A stretch of DNA of 64,000 bases. Source: Prosapia bicincta. Lineage: Eukaryota; Arthropoda; Insecta; Hemiptera; Cercopidae. Within the stretch, counting starts at the first letter, position 1; each line of letters starts with the position of its first letter. Of the stretch, positions 36,480 through 47,760 are shown in pieces. The notes below the pieces were generated by a model. It had not been told where the DNA came from. It saw only the letters and a program-made list of their open reading frames with translations, and did not search any database. The translations under genes and the position numbers were made by a program. The stretch is taken from assembly GCA_036971475.1 (NCBI GenBank), contig JBAIZL010000003.1, forward strand, positions 53,515,342 through 53,579,341, read 5' to 3'.

Positions 36480-37200
36480 TTACAATATTCTCCTCTGTTG
36501 ATGCATTTTGGAGTAACTCCATTTTCAAAACTTAAATCGTACTTTGAGTATGATATCATGATGTTGTTATTGTTTTTAGAGAATATATAGCTGCTCTATC
36601 GAGTTTGGTAAGGTTAGGTTTGGTTTTGAGGCCGTTTATGAATGATTTATCCGTGATGTTTTGCATTATGAAGGTTATGTAGAGTTCAATAGCATGATCA
36701 GGTGATAGAGGGGGAGGGTCCCAATCAGAATGGCTTGAACTTTGCCAGACAAGTGTTTAAATTAGCATCCTTTTTAAAACTTGGTGTCTGTGCTATATAG
36801 TTTTGTATTCTCAGTTTTCTGGCAAAGCTAAAGACATCGTTATCCAACTTGAACTGGTCTATTTCTTTAGATGGTGTGAATGGCAAGCCTTTTGAAAGCA
36901 CTTATAATTAATGTTCCGTAAGCATGTGGTCGGAAATATTGTGAACTGAAATTGTACTTGGTGGCATGTTAGGCTATTATTGTTGTTTTTGTTATTATCA
37001 TTAACAGTATTCTTAAACAGCATTGGTTTATTTGGCAATATAGGAAACTGTCCACTGGGTACAGGTATCTGGAAAATAGTGCTGAGGCTAGGTTTGTCGG
37101 AAACAAGAGGTGGTTTGTTAATCGGTAAAAATTGATTATCACATTTCTGAATCTGGCCAAAAAGATTTATATGTTGGATACAGAGTTTTGAATGCTTCTG
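36480..37200 (-). pseudogene. Inverted 5' piece of Penelope-like element 2
   Basis: Read on the minus strand, this encodes the N-terminal region of a PLE reverse transcriptase in broken frames: FARKLRIQNYIAQTPSFKKD, then HAIELYITFIMQNITDKSFI and NLTKLDRAAIYSLK. The last phrase is the conserved NLTKxExxAL block that precedes the first RT motifs. It lies head to head with the body of the same family that starts about 37200, so the 5' part of this copy has been inverted. Confidence 0.7.
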
Positions 37201-38905
37201 TAGTTTACTTTTTGCAAGATTATCTTGCAATATGCAGGCTCCATAGAGAGTGTCTTCATTCCATAGACCGGCTGCCTCAAATACCCGCACCTCTACCTCC
37301 TGAAACAATTGTGGTCACCATAGATGTCACCTCTCATTATACAAACATCCCTCATGCACATGGTCTATCAGCTCTCGAAAACTTCCTCAACCCTTACCCT
37401 ACTACACCTTTCCTTGTTGACCTCGCCAAATTCATTCTTGAAAAAAATAATTTTCAATTTGATGGAATGAATTACTTGCAAATAAAAAGAACATGGGTAC
37501 TAGGATGGCCCCGTCGTACGCATTCCTGTACATGGGTGATATCGAAGCAGAATTCCTAAAAACTCGAACACACCAACCATTATGTTGGTACAGATATATA
37601 GACGATATCTTCGTAATTTGGACACAAGGAATCTCAACACTGGAAAGTTTTTGAAGGGCTTATCACTATTCTCTCCAATTCAACTCACCTGGGAGAAATC
37701 TAAAGCAACAATCACCTTCTTAGATGTAGATGCAACAATCAGAGATGGGAATATCTATACAGGTGTCCACATCAAACCGACAAACCATCTACAATACTTA
37801 CATTTCAATACCAATCACCCTATGAATATAAAAAGGTCCATACCATACAGTCAGCAATCAGGGGCAAGAGAAATTGTTCCAACGATATAGCATTGGAGGA
37901 CTTTAGAAAGACCTTACTAGCTTTCAAAAACAAGGATATCCTAAACAACTTGTTGACGATCAAAACCGCCTAGCTCAATCATCTGATGAACCCAAACCAC
38001 CTATGGAAGACAACAAGCTGTCTTTAGTTACATATTACTATCCAGACCTACAGAAGCTGAACAAAATATTAAAGGATGGCTTCAAGATTCTTCAAGCTTC
38101 TCCGCACACCAAATATCTTTTCTCAAATCCACCACAAATTTGGTTCGGACAACCTTTTAATTTGAAAAATATTTTAGTACATCCAAAATTACCAGATCCA
38201 AGGACTGAAAAACCGCCTAAACTTCCTCATGGCTCCTTTCCGTGCAATAGACCTAGATGCAAGACATTTCCAATACACATCCCAACAAATAGTTTCCATA
38301 GCCTAGCAATCAATGTGGACTTCAAGATTCAGGGCAACATACTTGTACATCCAGAAATGTAATATACCAGTTGCAATATAAATTTTGCCCGGCACAGTAC
38401 ATAGGCCTTACCACGGATGGTCTGAGCATCAGAATGAATGGCCACAGACATGATGTTGGAACCATGAACATAGACAGGCCAACCGCTCAACACGCTGCTA
38501 GTCACAACATCATCTCTTTCAATGATTGCTATACCACCAAAATAATTAAAGCCCTCCCCCCTGATTGCAACTCTTCAGAATTAAGAAGATGGGAGTTATC
38601 ATACCAGTGGTATACCAAATCTAGAGAGCCTCTTAACCTCAACATCAGATAAAACTCCTTTTACATTCCCCCAAACTTATATAATTTTTAACAACTCCAT
38701 TTACTTTCCTTCTGACAGACTATTAATATCTAGTTTCAAGTAATCAATATTTACACAAATCACATATAACAATATTTACACAAATCACATATAGCACTAT
38801 ATCATAAACTATAAATCTGTGAATCTGTGACATTTGGATATTTATACACATCTGTGGTTCACTTCAGTATTTTCTTTCTCTCTTTTTTGATTGACAAAGA
38901 TAATT
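37200..38905 (+). pseudogene. Penelope-like element 2, reverse transcriptase and GIY-YIG body
   Basis: RT motif A is seen as TIDVTSHYTNIPHAHG near 37318, then GTRMAPSYAFLYMGDIEAEF near 37494 in another frame, and the catalytic YRYIDDIFVIW near 37590. Thumb sequences LTWEKSKATITFLDVDATI and IKRSIPYSQQ follow. The C-terminal part gives NLKNILVHPKLPDP, CNRPRCKTFP (one cysteine of the motif lost relative to element 1) and the nuclease QYKFCPAQYIGLTTDG with RMNGHRHD and LRRWELSYQ ending near 38652. Frameshifts at several points show it is inactive. The 3' tail is cut at TTGACAAAGATAA by the fold-back at 38906. Confidence 0.92.
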
Positions 38906-39050
38906 CCGTTCATCCTGCAGTGCATAAATTCGCAGTTCCGACGTTTCGCTAGAATCTCATCCATCATTGACGAGGTGAACCCAACAACAGTATAAGAGCT
39001 CTTCTAGCGAACCGTCTGAACTGCGAATTTATGTACTGCAGAATGAACGG
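38906..39050. mobile_element. Small fold-back element with hammerhead-like arms
   Basis: Inverted arms CCGTTCAT...GCATAAATTCGCAG and CTGCGAATTTATG...ATGAACGG, about 55 bp each around a 35-bp spacer. The left arm on the minus strand reads GGATGAGATTCTAGCGAAAC then GTCGGAACTGCG, resembling the GATGA...GAAACGTC part of PLE hammerheads, but the CTGA of the core is not intact. It is inserted at the 3' end of PLE 2. No target duplication was found. Confidence 0.65.
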
Positions 39051-39096
39051 ATGTACTCCAGATAGTAACTATTCATCATATTTCTCCATCATGTCA

Positions 39097-39097
<1 letters not shown>

Positions 39098-39144
<47 letters not shown>
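39098..39144. repeat. (TA)n microsatellite
   Basis: Uninterrupted TA run of about 23 units. Confidence 0.95.
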
Positions 39145-39146
<2 letters not shown>

Positions 39147-39304
39147 CAGAATAACAATATTAAGTGATAAAATATAAACCGAATTTACGAAGCTGATGGT
39201 GGTCTATAACTTCTCATTCTATCCACCTCTTGTAAGGCTTCACTATTGCAAGGAACCTCTTTTCTTATAATTTCAAATACTACATCTTTAAGCAGTTTTT
39301 AGCT

Positions 39305-39385
39305 CTGGGAAAATTAGCTCAGTGCTAAAAGTGCTGGTTTTCAAACATGTAGACCCAAAGTTCGAATCCGACCGGGTTATCAAAT
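39305..39385 (+). ncRNA. tRNA-like sequence, probably a SINE head or tRNA pseudogene
   Basis: Contains an A box-like TTAGCTCAGTGC (about 39314) and a perfect B box GTTCGAATCC (39360-39369) at normal tRNA spacing. The T stem and acceptor stem do not pair well, so it is unlikely to be a working tRNA. A short AT-rich body follows, as in SINEs. No second copy was noticed in the window. Confidence 0.45.
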
Positions 39386-39652
39386 TTTTAAATTTAAATT
39401 AATGAATTAATATTTGAAAAACTGAATTATCATCAATTGTGCTCCATGTAGGTTTAAAAAAATGTATTTAAACTTGGTTGGATGAATAAAAACGTATTTG
39501 TATTAACGATTGAAAATTTTTTATAAGATATATACAAGGCGAGTGTGAGCTAATAGAAGGAATTTAAATAAACAAAATAACTGACAGAAAATATTTAGAG
39601 CGAACTTGCACAAATAAAACATTCTGTATCTGACTAAACAAATGTCTGATAG

Positions 39653-41078
39653 ATCTGTCACCACATTGTTCCTAAAAGCAGCTCTGTCACCACAATGTTC
39701 CTAAAAGCAACTCTGTCACCACATTGTTCCTAGAAGCAGCTCTGTCACCACAATGTTCCTAAAAGCAGCTCTGTCACCACATTGTTCCTAAAAGCAGCTC
39801 TGTCACTACATTCTTCCTAGAAGCAGCTCTGTCACCACATTGTTCCTAGAAGTAGCTCTGTCACCACATTGTTCCTAAAAGCAGCTCTGTCACCACATTG
39901 TTCCTAAAAGCAGCTCTGTCACTACATTCTTCCTAGAAGCAGCTCTGTCACTACATTGTTCCTAGAAGTAGCTCTGTCACCACATTGTTCCTAAAAGCAG
40001 CTCTGTCACCACATTGTTCCTAAAAGCAGCTCTGTCACTACATTCTTCCTAGAAGCAGCTCTGTCACCACATTGTTCCTAGAAGCAGCTCTGTCACCACA
40101 TTGTTCCTAGAAGCAGCTCTGTCACCACAATGTTCCTAAAAGCAGCTCTGTCACCACATTGTTCCTAGAAGCAGCTCTGTCACCACATTGTTCCTAAAAG
40201 CAGCTCTGTCACCACATTGTTCCTAAAAGCAGCTCTGTCACCACATTGTTCCTAGAAGCAGCTCTGTCACCACATTGTTCCTAGAAGCAGCTCTGTCACC
40301 ACATTGTTCCTAGAAGCAGCTCTAACACCACATTGTTCCTAAAAGCAGCTCGGTCACCACATTGTTCCTAAAAGCAGCTCTGTCAGCACATTGTTCCTAA
40401 AAGCAGCTCTGTCACCACATTGTTCCTAGAAGCAGCTCTGTCCCCACATTGTTCCTAAAAGCAGCTCTGCCATCACATTGTTCCTAGAAACAGCTCTGTC
40501 ACAACATTGTACCTAAAAGCAGCTCTGTCACCACATTGTTCCTAAAAGCAGCTCTGTCACCACATTGTTCCTAGAAGCAGCTCTGTCACCACATTGTTCC
40601 TAAAAGCAGCTCTGTCACCTCATTGTTCCTAAAAGCAGCTCTGTCACCACATTGTTCCTAGAAGCAGCTCTGTCACCACATTGTTCCTAAAAGCAGCTCT
40701 GTCACCACATTGTTCCTAGAAGCAGCTCTGTCACCACATTGTTCCTAAAAGCAGCTCTGTCACCACATTGTTCCTAAAAGCCGCTCCGTCACCACATTGT
40801 TCCTAAAAGCAGCTCTGTCACCACATTGTTCCTAAAAGCAGCTCTGTCACCATATTGTTCCTAAAAGCAGCTCTGTCACCACATTGTTCCTAAAAGCAGC
40901 TCTGTCCCCACATTGTTCCTAAAAGCAGCTCTGTCACCACATTGTTCCTAAAAGCAGCTCTGTCACCATATTGTTCCTAAAAGCAGCTCTGTCACCACAT
41001 TGTTCCTAAAAGCAGCTCTGTCACCACATTGTTCCTAAAAGCAGCTCTGTCCCCACATTGTTCCTAAAAGCAGCTCTG
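39653..41078. repeat. 29-bp minisatellite, about 49 copies
   Basis: Unit GCAGCTCTGTCACCACATTG plus TTCCTAAAA, 29 bp, counted from starts at 40026 and 40055. The main variation is TTCCTAAAA versus TTCCTAGAA, with rarer CACTACATTCTT and CCATATTG forms. A three-unit pattern (CCACATTG, CCACATTG, CTACATTC) repeats near 39.8-40.05 kb, a sign of multi-unit duplication. It lies in the intron between the DNA-PKcs-like exons at 41646 and 32636. Confidence 0.97.
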
Positions 41079-41645
41079 ATTCACCTATAGGCAATGGCAT
41101 GTAAAGTAGAATAACCAATATAAAGTACGATATTGACAAAACTGAGTAAACACGTTAATTATGTTGCAATGGAAATAAATACAGCAACCCAAGCTATACA
41201 CAGGCATAGGCAACTAAAATACCCGATCTATACCCGGGCAAAGGCTTGAAAGTGTTAATAATGTTTTTAGTCGATATGAGTGATGAAACATTAGACATAC
41301 ATTGCCAGAGATTTAAAGTCACAGTAAAATGAGGGAAGAAGTTTAATATTATCCGATTCCTAAATTTTCAGACAAGTGCATTCAAATTTTAAGCTAATGA
41401 TGTTAATTACTTATAATCCCCTCTCATTTGATGCAAAAGTTGCTAAAATAAAGGTGCATAAAAAGGTGCTGAAATTTCAGTTAATTCTTGTCAATATCAG
41501 AATACACATTTTGAATGTAACATATGAACATACGTGTTTTACATGTTTTAAGAGGTTTCTATGAGTTTAGGATCAAATTTCAACAGCATTTCTTAAATTT
41601 TAATTCAAGTCAATGGACTCAATTTTATTTATAATATAGACAAAC
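41079..41645. other. Intron, no feature seen
   Basis: AT-rich intron sequence. The frame at 41376-41564 is not supported. Confidence 0.5.
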
Positions 41646-41711
41646 CTTATTGGCGCCGTGCTTCTCCAAAGATTCTTTGAATCCATCTTATTGTTTCTGA
41701 AGAAAACATGG
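41646..41711 (-). CDS. PRKDC: DNA-PKcs-like exon, first of three (tentative)
   Basis: A 66-bp exon is suggested by a strong acceptor, CTCTTCCTTCTCCTGTAG, and donor AATAAG|GTTTGT. It would encode HVFFRNNKMDSKNLWRSTAP then IR, and joins in phase to LVIETWK of the next exon. Human DNA-PKcs has HVF and then a VFRHNLEIIK segment just before the matching LVECWK. The length differs by a few residues. A competing longer frame covers the same bases (see 41646-41845), so only one of the two readings can be right. Confidence 0.45.
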
Positions 41712-41845
41712 CTACAGGAGAAGGAAGAGTATAATTAAGCAGATCTATCATAAAGATGTGGAGTAGTCGTCCTTCGATGTATCTCTCATTGCGAAACATA
41801 TCAAATACTTTGTTTAGGGCAAACGTTTGATGTTCCAAAGATAAC
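41646..41845 (-). other. Open frame overlapping the tentative exon, possible alternative coding reading
   Basis: A plausible acceptor (TTTTATTTCTTAAAAG) at 41846 opens a 65-codon frame reading LSLEHQTFALNKVFDMFRNE and RLLHIFMIDLLNYTLPSPVA, ending in a TAA just before the donor used by the 66-bp exon. The composition looks protein-like rather than random, with balanced charged and hydrophobic residues as in a HEAT repeat. I do not recognise it with confidence. It could be a terminal exon, part of the DNA-PKcs-like gene with a sequencing shift, or chance. Confidence 0.3.
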
Positions 41846-42350
41846 CTTTTAAGAAATAAAACAGTAGAGTGGTTAATGCTACATGTTTTTGTACCAACAA
41901 ATTTAACTAAAGTCAATATTTTCAAATACGTGTTTAAATCTTTCTAAGTCTACTTATTTTCATTGCCCTTTGTATTTTCACCAATACAATTTTTGTAATA
42001 CACCAAGGCAAAACAATTCTCTGTCATAAATTAACTCTTCAAAGAGCAGTATTTTAGTGCACATATATTTGTATATTAATATAATCTGTGTTAGATACCT
42101 AAGCAAAACAAAACTACGTAAGATAATCAATCCTAAATTCTACTAGGTATTAGTGTATTCATACCAATTATTGTGTTTATCTAAAAGGATTTCATCAGTT
42201 CTACTATTCTAAGGAAACCATCATAATACAAACAAATATTAGATTCTTGAATTTTTGTAGTGCATTACGTAGGTCAACTTAATTAGTTAATTTTACATTA
42301 GTTTATTACTATCGTAACTTTAAATTTTGTAAATTTGTAAAACCTTACTG
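41846..42350. other. Non-coding, no feature seen
   Basis: AT-rich sequence between the possible exon and the hammerhead motif. Confidence 0.5.
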
Positions 42351-42396
42351 AGACAAAACGTTTTCGATCGCTCCGTGGCGATCTTCATCAGTGTCT
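42351..42396 (-). ncRNA. Minimal hammerhead ribozyme
   Basis: Read on the minus strand: stem I AGACA (42396-42392) pairs with TGTCT (42355-42351). The core is CTGATGA (42391-42385), then one extra A, stem II GATCGC/GCGATC around loop CACGGA, then GAAA (42365-42362). Stem III is the palindrome AACGTT (42362-42357), with the predicted cut after the T at 42356. Every helix differs from the motif at 23765 yet remains complementary, while core and extra-base position are the same. No adjacent PLE open frame was seen on this strand. Confidence 0.75.
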
Positions 42397-43059
42397 TCTC
42401 TTACACTAAAATATTTCTCATTTCAGCAGTAATATTTTGTGTCCAAAAATATATTAAACATATAATTTGCAGATTTTTTATTTTTACTACTTTTGATAAT
42501 ATAAATTTATATATTTATAGTGTACATAGAGGCTGTGATTGTTGTCGATTCAACAGTCAAGAATCTGCAGGAAGGTCTTTAAATCAAAACTATTAAAGAA
42601 ATATTTTACATTTCCCATCATGCATTAGATAGAATACTCTAGTACACTGATTGCTCCTTCAGTATAGACTATAGTAGAATCCTGATAATGCATACCATCT
42701 CGGAACGTGGCCTACCCAAGTTATAGAAACTCCGAGACAGCATGACACTAAAGATAATTAAAGAATACATTATTCTTGGGCACAGTGTATGAACGTACAT
42801 TTTGTATATACAGTTAATCTCCACTGCAATGTATTTCTCTGCAAACATATCTGACAGTTTTTGTTGTTTAATGTTGTCAGCCACTTTCGTGCTGTGTAAG
42901 CCCATAGGCTTCTCAGGATAAGATGCACAAAACATTTTCTTCATAATTTTGTTTATCTGCAGGTCTTACGCGTTTTTATTGTTGTGTTAGACGTTATATG
43001 TATATACTGTACTTATTTGACTTTTGTTATTTCTTATTTATTGTTTTTTTTATTCTATG
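42397..43059. other. Non-coding, no feature seen
   Basis: Frames at 42375-42596 (plus) and 42669-42944 (minus) lack motifs and are not supported. Confidence 0.5.
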
Positions 43060-44190
43060 TGTATTCTGATATGTAGATGACATTTTAATATTATACAACG
43101 GGAACCAAAGGCAAATCAAACAACTACACAATTACATTAATACCGTACAAAACCTCACATTTACTCTCGAATTAGAACAAAACAATAAAATAAACTTTCT
43201 AGACCTTAGCATCACCAAACACAACACCAGATATAATTTCAAAATATACAGAAAACCAACAACTACCGATATTGTCATACATAATACATCTAATCACCCC
43301 AGACAACACAAACACGCTGCATTTAACCATATGTTACACCGCCTAATCAATATACCAATGCTACAGAAAGACTACGACGAAGAACTTAATACAATAAAAT
43401 ACATCGCCCAACAAAACGGCTACCAACACACACTCATAGACAACATTCTCAGGAAAATAAAACATAAACACCATCAAACAGTCACGCAAACAAACCACAC
43501 AAAAAATAACAAATACATATCCCTCACCTACCACAATAAAAACACACACAAAATAGCCTCCACATTCAAAAAACTCCATTACCAAATATCCTACAAAACA
43601 ACAAACACTCTAAGAAAACATATACAACCTTTTCAAAAAGAAAGTAATGTATACTAACTCTCAGGTATTTAAAAATTATCTTGCAACAATTGTCCCAACT
43701 ATTACATCGATCAAACCGACAGGTCATTCTACACACGCTTCAATGAACACATTACCCAAACAAAACAAACAAACCCTAAATCCGGCTACGCAAAACACCT
43801 AAATAACACCCAACACACACATACCGACATACACACTAATTTAAATATTCTACACACATTAAAACAGAGTAAAAAGCTAACAACTTTAGAAAAATATGAA
43901 ATCTACAAACACTACGCAACAGACAGGTAAAATATACTTGACGACCACACACACTTTGAAGCCAATAGTCTTTTCAAATACATCACACAAGACGCCGACA
44001 CTTCACCTAATGTCATAAATCCAACCCTGTCATACCGTTTTTAAAGAGCCAAAAGCCGCTAGTAGAAGGTTAGCTTCGTAAAAGGAACGAATGTTTTGAA
44101 ACGCGTCAGCAAGTAAGCAATTACGTATTCACTTAGTTAAGTAGTAAATTAGTTTGATCAGTGAATTCAAGATGATTACATCAAGAAACT
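43060..44190 (+). pseudogene. Penelope-like element 3, 5'-truncated
   Basis: Begins at the catalytic RT block YVDDILILYNGN (about 43072), followed by INFLDLSITKHNTRYNFKIY and RKPTTTDIVIHNTSNHPRQH typical of the PLE thumb. After a frame break, LSCNNCPNYYIDQTDRSFYT (about 43682) is the GIY-YIG nuclease, with an aspartate where the family has glycine in YIGQT. NEHITQTKQ and LEKYEIYKHYATDR follow, then a stop and a tail ending PTLSYRF. The untranslated region carries GTAAGCAATTACGTATTCAC, the sequence found at both ends of the insert at 5680-6040. Confidence 0.9.
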
Positions 44191-44195
44191 TCATA

Positions 44196-45850
44196 ATTTA
44201 CATTTTACGAAATTTTACGAACAAACACTTTCAACATAAGCACGTAACAAAAATTTCAAACAAAAACAAAATTGTTTAATTTCCAACAAAACGTTTCGAA
44301 TTTGTGTTAATTTTTTTATACATTTAAACACGTTTTTTTCGGATAAAATACCTCACATTTTTATTTAAGCATCACCCTATTTAAATATTATTTGATTTAA
44401 CGTAAAAATGTAAAATCTTTGTGTTATTAAAAAAGAAGACTTACTAAAGACAAACCGTGTGGAGAATACGAGAAATTGACATTCAGTTTTAAAGAATCTA
44501 CAGTTAAATGTAAGCGGTGAAATAAAACCGATATTTCCAACGGATCAGAACAGTTTTAAGTTACATTGCTGCAAACATACTTTGCACACGTGTTAGGATA
44601 TTTACAGTTATTTGTAGTTTGGAAACGATAACCTCACACAACCTTAAAGCACATATAAAGTAATTGGTATGCATGCATGTAATGAATAGAAATAATATCA
44701 AACAAATCCCATCAAATACAGTATATTTCCTACAACATATATATAATTTTATATAGATTTTGGCTACATAAATCTGATTAGGGCGTGATAAAGTTATTTG
44801 TGTAATAGAAATATTTTACTTTATAACTGATGCAAAATCTTTGGCTTGGTAAAAATAATTTTACAAGACAATAAAAGAACCCTTAAAGAAAATTATTATT
44901 AGAAACTAATTACACTTACATTTAATCTGAAAACCTTCACACAAAATGCCAAAATACCAACGCATTCACCAAAGTTTCAAACTATTTGGAAAATATAACC
45001 TAGAAAATAATAAACGTACTGGTCGAATAAACAGCTGATTCTATTGTTGTCCAATGTCTAGATAGAAGTGATAAAAATTCGTCACTCCAGTTGGCTGTGG
45101 CCATCTCGACATTCTTCCTCTTGATTATTAACATAGGTTAATACGTTGCCAATGAATGGTTTGTTTTATATTTAGACAGTTATATGTATGCTTTGTATAT
45201 GTATGCTGGTTTTTTCGGTAAATCTTGCATATGGATGAAAATGAATGAGAGTGAATGTGACAAATATTTCGAAAATCATGAGCATATCCCGATTATTGAG
45301 AAGGATTATGGACCCCCCTCCCCTAGTGGATTTGCCCGTACCTCGGATAACCAATCCTAACATGTTATTCTTTCCAAAAATAAAAAAGGTTGGGTGTACA
45401 CTGCCAAAGTTTTTATAATTGGTATATACCACTTATTTAACCACCCCAATATAAATACGATTTTAGTTTTAACATGTTAATTATTTTAAGTTAGATATTC
45501 AGTAAATGGCGTCAGTAACAGAACTACCATTTTCAATTCCTTCTATTAGTTTACACTCCCCTTATACGTATCTTTCACAAATTTCAATCGTTAATAAAAT
45601 ACTTTCTATTCATTCACTCAAATTCAAATACATTTTTTTTTTTAACTTGTCAATTGATTTTGCTACAGATTTTAAAAATATCAATTCATTAAATAATTTT
45701 AATGTATTCATTTTAGCTTAATATGGGGGGGGGACGTTTTACAAAAGGAGCAAGGTACGCAATATAGTTATTTCTTCCCATTTGCCTTAAAATAAATGAT
45801 AGACCTAACATATGATTTCATAAAACATACATTATAGGTTATTTGGTGGA
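44196..45850. repeat. Segmental duplication, copy I
   Basis: Shares ordered landmarks with three other copies: TTACATTGCTCCAAACATACT-type block, AATCTGAAAACCTTCACACA, CAGCTGATTCTATTGTTGTC, TTGGCTGTGGCCATCTCGAC, and a block ending in AAAAGGAGCAAGGTACGCAA. It begins directly after the tail of PLE 3 and lacks the exon-bearing part of copies II and IV. Divergence between copies is considerable. Confidence 0.85.
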
Positions 45851-45999
45851 TCAGCTGTATAAACACATAGAGTATGTAACTTTATTTATATTAATTGTGC
45901 TCTGATATATATACAAAAAGATTAATCAATTTATTACGTAAAATAAAAAACACAACATACTCTCAACCCACACAAAAATTCTAACTCCGTACAGTTAAC

Positions 46000-47760
46000 C
46001 TCACTAATACCAAATTCACACAAAAGGAAATGAATTTAATAAACAAAGGCTAAAATGGAATCTACATTATAAATCAAATAATATAACAAGTAGAAACATT
46101 ATATTACAAACTGAAACAGCCATACAAAAAACCGTCACCAAAGACCAACACTCACTTCAACATGACACAAAAAACCTAACCAAACACAACAATAACCAAC
46201 AAAAACGTGAAAAATGAAACTAAAATCGCTGCAAACATAAAACTAAAAGCTTAACTAAACAACATCATACTCACCACAGCAGACAAAGGCAACTCCTCAG
46301 TAACTAATAATACAAACAGCCTAAATGACAAAATCAATGAAAACATAATAAATAATAATATAATACAACAACAAACAGATCCAACTAAGAAATATCGCAG
46401 AACATTCAAAAAACTAATTTATACATCTGAATACATTACCAACAAGAACAAAAAATATCTGCTGATGAAAATCATCCTAAATCATCCTAAATCACCTACC
46501 CTTCACGCTATCCTTAAAATTCCCAAGCCCAATGTCTCCCTCCCAGCCATCATGAACTACCAGAATGCTCCTGCACATAAACTAACAAAAACATGGACAG
46601 AATAATCGGATAATCTATTAACTTGAACACAGAAACACACATAAAAAACAAAACAAAACCTCATAAATAAAATAAAACACATAAAACGTACCACACAACT
46701 CAACACTACTATCACTTGACATAACAAACATGGAAGAGCCTACACCAACATACCCTTGTCAGAAACCGTCAACATCCTAAAAACCCAATTAATACTGAAC
46801 AACATACCTATAACCACACCTAAAACATCCTAGAGACCACATACCAAAAACATACGGCATCGAAATCCTAAACATCCTCCAAACCATCATCAAACAAAAT
46901 AATTTCGTCCAAAAACTCAAACTTCTATTCACAACCAGATGGCCTACCCATGGGTAGTTCTATCAGCAGTGTCCTAAGCGAAATTTTCCTACAACACATA
47001 GAAAACATCAAGATACTCACAAACAATACACACGCACACAAAATCCTTCACTGGCACAGATACGTCGATGATATCATAACACTAAACAGAGGCAATTCCC
47101 GACAGTACGAAAAAATCCTCACCTACACTAACAAAATACACCAAAAACTCCAGTTTCCCTCAGAGATGGAAACCAACCTATCTTTAAACTTCCTCGACCT
47201 CACCATAATAAAAAGCCACACACAAAAATACAGCTTCAACACTTACAGGAAACCGACGACGACAAACACACTTATACACAACACCTCAATCCACCCTATC
47301 TGACATAAACACGCTTCCTTCAGATCCATGACCCCAGACAACATAAACAAAGAACTAGACACCATTAAATATATAAAATTCACAAATTGATACACCATAA
47401 TTATAGACAAACTATGGTACAATACACACAACAAAAACACTAATTTTAACGCTACAGAGAGGGAAAGCAAATACATCACAACACCATACATAAACAAAAC
47501 ATCAGAAAAATAGCTCACAAATTTCAAAAAAAACAGGATACAAAATGGCATACAAAACCAATAACAATTTGCAATACAAAATACAGCACGACCGCAATAA
47601 AAAAGATAAAGCACAAGGCGTATACAAATTAAACTGCAAAATATTTTGCATTGGACAAATAGGTCGCAGCTTTAAACAAAGAGTCGAGGAACACAAAAAG
47701 AACACAAACTCAGCACAAAAACAAAAAGTACAAACATATTAAACGAACAAACCTAATACA
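46000..47760 (+). pseudogene. Penelope-like element 4, nearly full length but broken
   Basis: The N-terminal RT region includes GLKWNLHY (about 46050), TTADKGNSSV (about 46271, the ADKGG block), and LHAILKIPKPNVSLPAIMNY (about 46500). The catalytic part has LPMGSSISSVLSEIFLQHIE (about 46940) and HRYVDDIITLN (about 47054). The nuclease shows GVYKLNCKIFCIGQIGRSFK (about 47615) and RVEEHKK. Stops and shifts occur throughout. It belongs to the same lysine- and asparagine-rich lineage as PLE 3 and differs from PLEs 1 and 2. The 3' end is near 47760. Confidence 0.9.

Noticed and set aside
39653..41078. CRISPR array or coding repeat from the 29-bp units
   Set aside because: There are no spacers between units; it is a plain minisatellite in an intron.
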